From: JBPCQA01 sp050998615
Lineage (GTDB): Bacteria; Actinomycetota; Actinomycetes; Propionibacteriales; Nocardioidaceae
Direction: 5' to 3'
Length of the DNA: 64,000 bases
NCBI GenBank assembly: GCA_050998615.1
Contig: JBPCQA010000001.1
Span: 1-64,000, forward strand
Of this stretch, positions 59,651 through 64,000 are shown piece by piece; positions within the stretch are counted from its first letter, which is position 1, and each line of letters opens with the position of its first letter. The position numbers were made by a program, and so were the translations under genes. Below the pieces are notes generated by a model. That model was given only the letters and a program-made list of their open reading frames with translations, did no database searches and had not been told where the DNA came from.

Positions 59651-61033
59651 ATGAATCTGCGCGGCCAGCCCCATCGGCGGATGCCGACAGTGCGGGCCGC
59701 GGCGGGCGCCCGGCGTTGGGCCACTCCTGCCGTATTCGCGTTGCTTGCCGCTTCGACGGCCGGTTGTTCCCACTCCGGTGCGTCCGAGCTTGTCGCGTCT
59801 ACTCCGGCCTGGGCGAGCGCCCCGATCACCCGGACGGCACAACCCGACGACTCCCTACTTGCGCGGGCTCTTAGCCGCGAACGGCAGGCGGTCGCCGACA
59901 GAGACGCCATCGGCTTCGTCAACACGTGGGATCCCGGCCAGGCCGGCACGCGTCAGCGAGCACTGACGATCTACCAGAACCTGGTTGACCTGCATGCCGA
60001 GCTGAGGCCTATGGCCGTGGCAACCGACCAGACGGCGGGGGCTGATGTCTCGTCAAAGCCGGCATCGGCCGCGCCAGCGGAAGCTGCATCGGCGGGTCCA
60101 ACCAAGCTCGATCCGGTCCACCCCGATGGATCCAGCTGGGCGGTCCGGGTGGACATGGCCTGGCGCTTGGCTGGCCTTGACCACAGCGACGTACACTCCT
60201 GGCTCGTCTACACATTCGTGCAACGCGGCTCGCGGGCGTACGTCGCCGACATCGCCGCGGTTGCTGGCTCTCGTACGCCGATCTGGCTGATTGGTCATCT
60301 GTACGTGCACCGTTCGACCCGCACCCTGGTTGCCGCTGGATCGCCAACGTTGGCCACGGTGGTGTCTCGTGGGCTGACCCAAGCAATCCGGGACGTCTCC
60401 GCGGTGATGCCAGGCTGGCGGGGCGATCTTGTCGCCTACGCGCCGTCGACCCCGTCTCAGTTCGACGCGCTGCTCGACTCGTCGGCCCACGAGTACCAGG
60501 GAATCGCCGCGGTCACCGCAACCGTAGACGGCTCGCGCCGCCTCAACTCTCCAGTGGCGATCGTGACCAACCCCATGGTGTTCGGCAGGCTCAGCCTTGT
60601 CGGCCGGCATGTGGTGATCAGTCACGAGGCGACCCATGAGGCAACGAACGCCGCGGTCGTCGACATGCCGCTGTGGCTCGCGGAGGGCTTCGCCGACTAC
60701 GTCGGGGTGGGGGCGGTCCACGTGCCGCTGGCCGTGTCGGCCCGCGAAGTGCTGGGCGACGTACGTGCTGACCGCGTGCCGACCCGGCTGCCGGCAGACT
60801 CGACCTTCACCGGCTCGGGGCCACAACAGGAAAGCAGCTACGAGCAGGCCCGGCTGGCGATCACGCTGATAGCCAAGACATCCGGCCGGTGGAGGTTGGT
60901 GCAGTTCTACCAGTACGTGGAGCACCATCCGACCGACGTGGCCGCCGCCTTCCGCACCGTGCTCCACACCACCACGGCGGCATTCACGACGCGCTGGCAG
61001 GTCTATCTCGAGGCGCTCGCCGATGCAGGCTAG
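59651..61033 (+). CDS. Putative metallopeptidase-like lipoprotein (gluzincin type)
   Basis: From the ATG at 59651 (ATG 59681 possible) the 460-aa product has a signal peptide with lipobox ASTAGC (Cys39). Two NTF2-like or mixed regions follow (about 60-250), then a peptidase-MA-like domain with HEATH (325-329) and Glu345 in WLAEGFADYVG, a plausible HExxH...E zinc site. The tail has FTTRWQVYLEAL. It is predicted to be a surface protease or hydrolase; the substrate is unknown. It overlaps the M48 gene by 11 nt. Confidence 0.75.
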   Translation: MNLRGQPHRRMPTVRAAAGARRWATPAVFALLAASTAGCSHSGASELVASTPAWASAPITRTAQPDDSLLARALSRERQAVADRDAIGFVNTWDPGQAGTRQRALTIYQNLVDLHAELRPMAVATDQTAGADVSSKPASAAPAEAASAGPTKLDPVHPDGSSWAVRVDMAWRLAGLDHSDVHSWLVYTFVQRGSRAYVADIAAVAGSRTPIWLIGHLYVHRSTRTLVAAGSPTLATVVSRGLTQAIRDVSAVMPGWRGDLVAYAPSTPSQFDALLDSSAHEYQGIAAVTATVDGSRRLNSPVAIVTNPMVFGRLSLVGRHVVISHEATHEATNAAVVDMPLWLAEGFADYVGVGAVHVPLAVSAREVLGDVRADRVPTRLPADSTFTGSGPQQESSYEQARLAITLIAKTSGRWRLVQFYQYVEHHPTDVAAAFRTVLHTTTAAFTTRWQVYLEALADAG

Positions 61034-62363
61034 CGGCTGGGAGGCCGAGTCGCGATCGACTCGGGTGGCTGCCGGCTTGCTCATCGGGCTGCTTGCCGCC
61101 TTCCTCGTCGTGGTGGGCATGCTGACGCCGTGGCATCCACTGCCCGGCGCCGACGTGGACACTGCCCCGATTCATCACTTCTTCACCCAGCCGCAGATCA
61201 ACCGGTCACAGGCATTTTTCGACGCCGACCGGTGGCCCTCATGGCTGGGTCTGCTCGCCGGATTGATCGTGGCGGCTGTTCTCGCCTTCTCCGTGATCGG
61301 CCACCGGGCGGTCTCGTTGGTGCGTCTCCATATCCCACTGTGGTGGCTGCAGGTGATCACGTTGGTGACTGCCGTTTCGGTGATCGAGACGGCCGCGACC
61401 GCGCCGTTCGGCCTGTGGTCTGCTCAACTCGGTCGCGATTACGGGCTTTCGACGCAGAGCCTGGGCGGCTGGGCAGTCGACCGGATGAAGGCTCTGCTCC
61501 TCGGTGTCGCGGTCGCCTCGATGCTGCTGCTCGCACTGATCGGCTTGGCACGGCGATTCACCCGCGCCTGGTTCGTGCCGGCCGCCGTGGGCGCCGGTGT
61601 GCTCGTGGTCGTGTTCTCGTTCTCTTACCCGATCGTCGTCGAGCCGTTGTTCAGCAGGTTCGCCCCGTTGCCGCCCGGCCCGCTGCGCACACAGTTGCTG
61701 CAGCTCGCCCACCGCGATGGAGTCAATGTGTCCGATGTGTTGGTGGTGGATGCGTCGCGTCGTACGACGGCGCTGAACGCCTACGTGTCGGGGTTCGGCA
61801 CGACGAAACGCATCGTGATCTACGACACGCTGCTCAAGTCCGTGCCGGACAAGGAGATCAACGTCATCGTCGCTCACGAGTTGGGTCACGCCAAGAGCGG
61901 CGATGTGGTCATCGGCACGCTGGAGGGCGCGCTGGCCGCCTCGGCGGGAATTGTGGCGCTGTTCTTGCTCTTGCGGCCGCGGCTGTTGCGCAAGCAGGTC
62001 GACGCCGGCTCGGTCGGAGATCCAGCAATCGTGCCCGTCGTGATGGGTTTGGCCGTGCTCGTGTCGTTCGCTGCGCTGCCGATTCAAGACACGCTCAGCC
62101 GCCATGTCGAGGCGCGCGCCGACGCGCATTGCCTGCAGCTGACTCATGACCCCAGCGACTTCATCAGCTTGCAGCAGCGACTCGCGGTCACCAATCTCGA
62201 CCACTTGCAACCCAACGGCTTCTTGAGCTTTTGGTTCAACAACCATCCGCCGACGCTGGACCGGATCGGGATGGCGTTGGCCTGGGAACGGCTGCACGGG
62301 CCTGGCGTGACCCCTAGCTCGGACTGGATCCACAGCGGCAGCGGAGCAGCGGACGGCGGCTGA
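61023..62363 (+). CDS. M48 membrane metalloprotease (Ste24/CAAX-protease-like)
   Basis: The 446-aa integral membrane protease has five or six N-terminal spans and the zinc motif HELGH (285-289). Downstream comes DTLSRHVEARADAHCLQLT with the Glu ligand, then LAVTNLDHLQP and WFNNHPPTLDRIGMA, the classic Ste24-type C-terminal motif (the NHP...RI element). It overlaps the lipoprotein gene before it and the glycosyltransferase after it, so the three are probably one operon. Confidence 0.92.
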   Translation: MQASGWEAESRSTRVAAGLLIGLLAAFLVVVGMLTPWHPLPGADVDTAPIHHFFTQPQINRSQAFFDADRWPSWLGLLAGLIVAAVLAFSVIGHRAVSLVRLHIPLWWLQVITLVTAVSVIETAATAPFGLWSAQLGRDYGLSTQSLGGWAVDRMKALLLGVAVASMLLLALIGLARRFTRAWFVPAAVGAGVLVVVFSFSYPIVVEPLFSRFAPLPPGPLRTQLLQLAHRDGVNVSDVLVVDASRRTTALNAYVSGFGTTKRIVIYDTLLKSVPDKEINVIVAHELGHAKSGDVVIGTLEGALAASAGIVALFLLLRPRLLRKQVDAGSVGDPAIVPVVMGLAVLVSFAALPIQDTLSRHVEARADAHCLQLTHDPSDFISLQQRLAVTNLDHLQPNGFLSFWFNNHPPTLDRIGMALAWERLHGPGVTPSSDWIHSGSGAADGG

Positions 62364-63499
62364 TGGGCAGCGTTTTGGTCGTAACCAACGACTTCCCTCC
62401 GCGAGTAGGAGGCATCGAGTCGTTCGTCTTCTCGCTTTGCTCTGGGTTTTCCAGCGACCAACTCGTCGTCTACACGGCCACGATGAGCGACAGTGTGAAG
62501 ACCGACGCCAGCCTGCCCTACCCGGTGATTCGGGACACCCGCCGCATCCTGCTTCCGACGCCTCGGGTGAGTCGGGCCGTACGTCGGGTGGCTCGCGACT
62601 ACGGCTGTGACCGGGTGGTGTTCGGCGCGGCGGCGCCGCTTGGTTTGCTGGCCCGCGATCTTCGGAGCACCGGGGTCCGTCGCATCGTTGGGTTGACACA
62701 CGGGCACGAGGTCTGGTGGTCGAAGACACCTGGCGCACGGACGATGCTGCGCCGGATCGGCGAGGACATCGATGTGCTCACTTATGTCAGTGATTACTGC
62801 GGGCGCGAGATCGCCAAGGCGTTGAGTCCCGCTGCTGGCAACAAGATGGTGCGGTTGTCTCCAGGAGTGGATACCGCGGTGTTTCGACCGGCCGCAGACA
62901 AGGCGCTATTGCGCCGGGAGCTGGGGCTCGAGCCGGCTCGGCAGGTGGTGCTGGCGGTGTCTCGTCTGGTGGCTCGTAAGGGGCACGATGTGCTGATCGC
63001 GGCCTGGCCGGCGATCCTGGCGCGCTGCCCGGGCGCCGTACTCCTGATCGTCGGCGATGGGGCGCAACGTGCTCGGCTCCAGTGGCTAGCACGACGAGCA
63101 CGCATCACCGAGTCGGTTCGATTCCTGCCAGCCCTGCCGTGGTCGCAGTTGCCGCCCGTGTACGCGGCCGCCGACGTCTTCGCGCTGCCGTGCCGGACCA
63201 GATTGCGCGGACTGGAGCCGGAGGCGTTCGGTATCGTGTTTCTCGAGGCTGCCGCTGCCGGCTTGCCGATCGTGGTCGGCGCTTCCGGTGGGGCACCGGA
63301 GACGGTGTCAGAAGGGGAGACCGGCTACGTCGTCGATCCCCGCGACGTAGTCGAGGTTGCCGCCAGGGTTGTCGATCTGCTCGCCGCGCCAGCCGTCGCT
63401 GCGGGGATGGGTCGGCGTGGCAGGGAGCGGGTGCAGTGCATGTGGTCCACGCGTAGGGGGGTGCAGACTCTCCACGGGCTGCTCGAAGAGATTCGGTAA
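62363..63499 (+). CDS. pimB: GT4 glycosyltransferase, PimB'-like mannosyltransferase
   Basis: The 378-aa GT-B enzyme has VVTNDFPPRVGGIESFV (the acceptor-side glycine loop), GLTHGHEVWWSKTPG, LSPGVDTAVFRP, AVSRLVARKGHDVLI and the donor-site EAFGIVFLEAAAAGLPIVVG with the conserved E-x7-E. Sequence and gene order fit Rv2188c (PimB'), which adds the second mannose to phosphatidylinositol mannosides from GDP-mannose on the cytosolic face. Its start overlaps the M48 stop by one base. A related GDP-mannose enzyme is the main alternative. Confidence 0.82.
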   Translation: MGSVLVVTNDFPPRVGGIESFVFSLCSGFSSDQLVVYTATMSDSVKTDASLPYPVIRDTRRILLPTPRVSRAVRRVARDYGCDRVVFGAAAPLGLLARDLRSTGVRRIVGLTHGHEVWWSKTPGARTMLRRIGEDIDVLTYVSDYCGREIAKALSPAAGNKMVRLSPGVDTAVFRPAADKALLRRELGLEPARQVVLAVSRLVARKGHDVLIAAWPAILARCPGAVLLIVGDGAQRARLQWLARRARITESVRFLPALPWSQLPPVYAAADVFALPCRTRLRGLEPEAFGIVFLEAAAAGLPIVVGASGGAPETVSEGETGYVVDPRDVVEVAARVVDLLAAPAVAAGMGRRGRERVQCMWSTRRGVQTLHGLLEEIR

Positions 63500-63556
63500 G
63501 GTCGACACAGCCACCACGCGAGTGACCTGACGTTGCAGACCCCGGGAAGTGTTTCC

Positions 63557-63994
63557 ATGGTGAACCAGACCACTTCGAGCATCCTGATCGCCGCCGACCC
63601 GGCGACGGTGATGGGGGTGATCGCAGACTTCGACAGCTATCCCGAGTGGGCCAAGGGCGTGAAGTCGGCGACCGTCTCGTCGGCGTACGACGACGGGCGC
63701 GCCGAACGAGTCGCGTTCGTGCTGGATGCCGCACCCATCAAGGACCAGTACACGTTGGCTTATGAGTGGGACGACAACACGCATGTCAGCTGGTCGTTGG
63801 TCGAGGCCACCATGCTGAAGGCCATGGAAGGCTCCTATTCGCTGGCATCCGACGGTGACGCGACGCAAGTGACGTATCAGCTCAGCGTCGATTTGACGAT
63901 CCCGATGATCGGGATGCTCAAACGCAAGGGAGAGAAAGTCATCATCGACACCGCGCTGAAGGGATTGCAGCGACGTGTTGAAGCAGCCGCGTGA
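63557..63994 (+). CDS. SRPBCC (START-like) lipid-binding protein
   Basis: From the ATG at 63557 the 145-aa protein has the polyketide-cyclase/coenzyme Q-binding fold: SILIAADPATVMGVIADFDSYPEWAKGVKSA, YTLAYEWDDNTHVSWSLVEA and a C-terminal helix (KVIIDTALKGLQRRVE). It matches Rv2185c in order after PimB'. It probably binds a hydrophobic ligand; a role in lipid or quinone handling is inference. The gene ends 6 bases before the window edge. Confidence 0.88.
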   Translation: MVNQTTSSILIAADPATVMGVIADFDSYPEWAKGVKSATVSSAYDDGRAERVAFVLDAAPIKDQYTLAYEWDDNTHVSWSLVEATMLKAMEGSYSLASDGDATQVTYQLSVDLTIPMIGMLKRKGEKVIIDTALKGLQRRVEAAA

Positions 63995-64000
63995 TGAGAG

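Noticed and set aside
1..64000. tRNA, rRNA, replication origin or prophage
   Set aside because: No cloverleaf with a TTCGA-type T-loop, rRNA segment, DnaA-box cluster or phage structural gene was noticed in either strand.

Overview
The window looks like the chromosome of a high-GC Gram-positive bacterium (Actinomycetota). The evidence is the strong G+C bias, frequent GTG starts, a GlnR-type operator in front of a type I glutamine synthetase gene, the actinobacterial bc1-aa3 gene set (qcrC with two haem-c motifs, qcrA, qcrB, ctaE, and ctaC-ctaD-ctaF), a PimB'-like mannosyltransferase and several protein families found mainly in Actinobacteria (DUF4191, DUF3043, PspAA, PspAB, SCO2322). From memory, the order of many core genes follows the Mycobacterium tuberculosis Rv2220 (glnA1) to Rv2185c interval, and also the Streptomyces sucB-lipA-glnA neighbourhood. 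I cannot name the genus.

Layout. 0-1.1 kb: the 3' end of an IS3-family transposase and two coupled small Cys-rich proteins of unknown function. 1.2-7.8 kb: glnA and its operator, an RDD membrane protein, a flavin oxidoreductase/DUF1365 pair, DUF4191, lipA and lipB. 8-12.6 kb: a cyclopropane-fatty-acyl synthase-like methyltransferase, then a HAD phosphatase/mutase and a GH65 phosphorylase that should act together on an alpha-glucoside. 13.5-18.5 kb: an accessory block of visibly lower G+C with an exported protein of unknown function and its small partner, followed by two insertion sequences. The exported protein and both transposases each appear to carry one frameshift. 18.5-27.4 kb: core metabolism (SDR39U1-like protein, sucB with two lipoyl domains, lpd, pepA, gcvT, YjbQ).

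27.6-33.5 kb: a D-amino-acid-oxidase-like gene flanked by related short repeats, then a complete ECF transporter (S, fused A1-A2, T) plus an SCO2322-family surface protein. A convincing cobalamin riboswitch precedes this operon, so cobalamin is the best guess for the substrate. 33.5-40.8 kb: a small conserved protein, an aldo/keto reductase, DUF3043, a PspA-PspAA-HtpX-PspAB envelope-stress cluster, a GNAT acetyltransferase and glycerate kinase. 41-51 kb: erpA with an 18-bp terminator stem, ctaCDF, an L,D-transpeptidase, a DinB-like protein, qcrB/qcrA/qcrC/ctaE.

51-64 kb: a receiver-like protein, trpD, a stand-alone Lrp/AsnC sensor domain, an LCP-family cell-wall ligase, a decayed DEDD-exonuclease/UvrC-like gene that breaks off in a 15-bp repeat array, a NYN-domain protein, a MOSC protein, and an envelope group: NlpC/P60 hydrolase, metallopeptidase-like lipoprotein, M48 membrane protease, PimB'-like glycosyltransferase and SRPBCC protein. 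No tRNA, rRNA or CRISPR array was recognised. The most notable items are the B12 riboswitch/ECF operon, the GlnR operator, the decayed exonuclease gene at a repeat array, the accessory block, and the Psp cluster.
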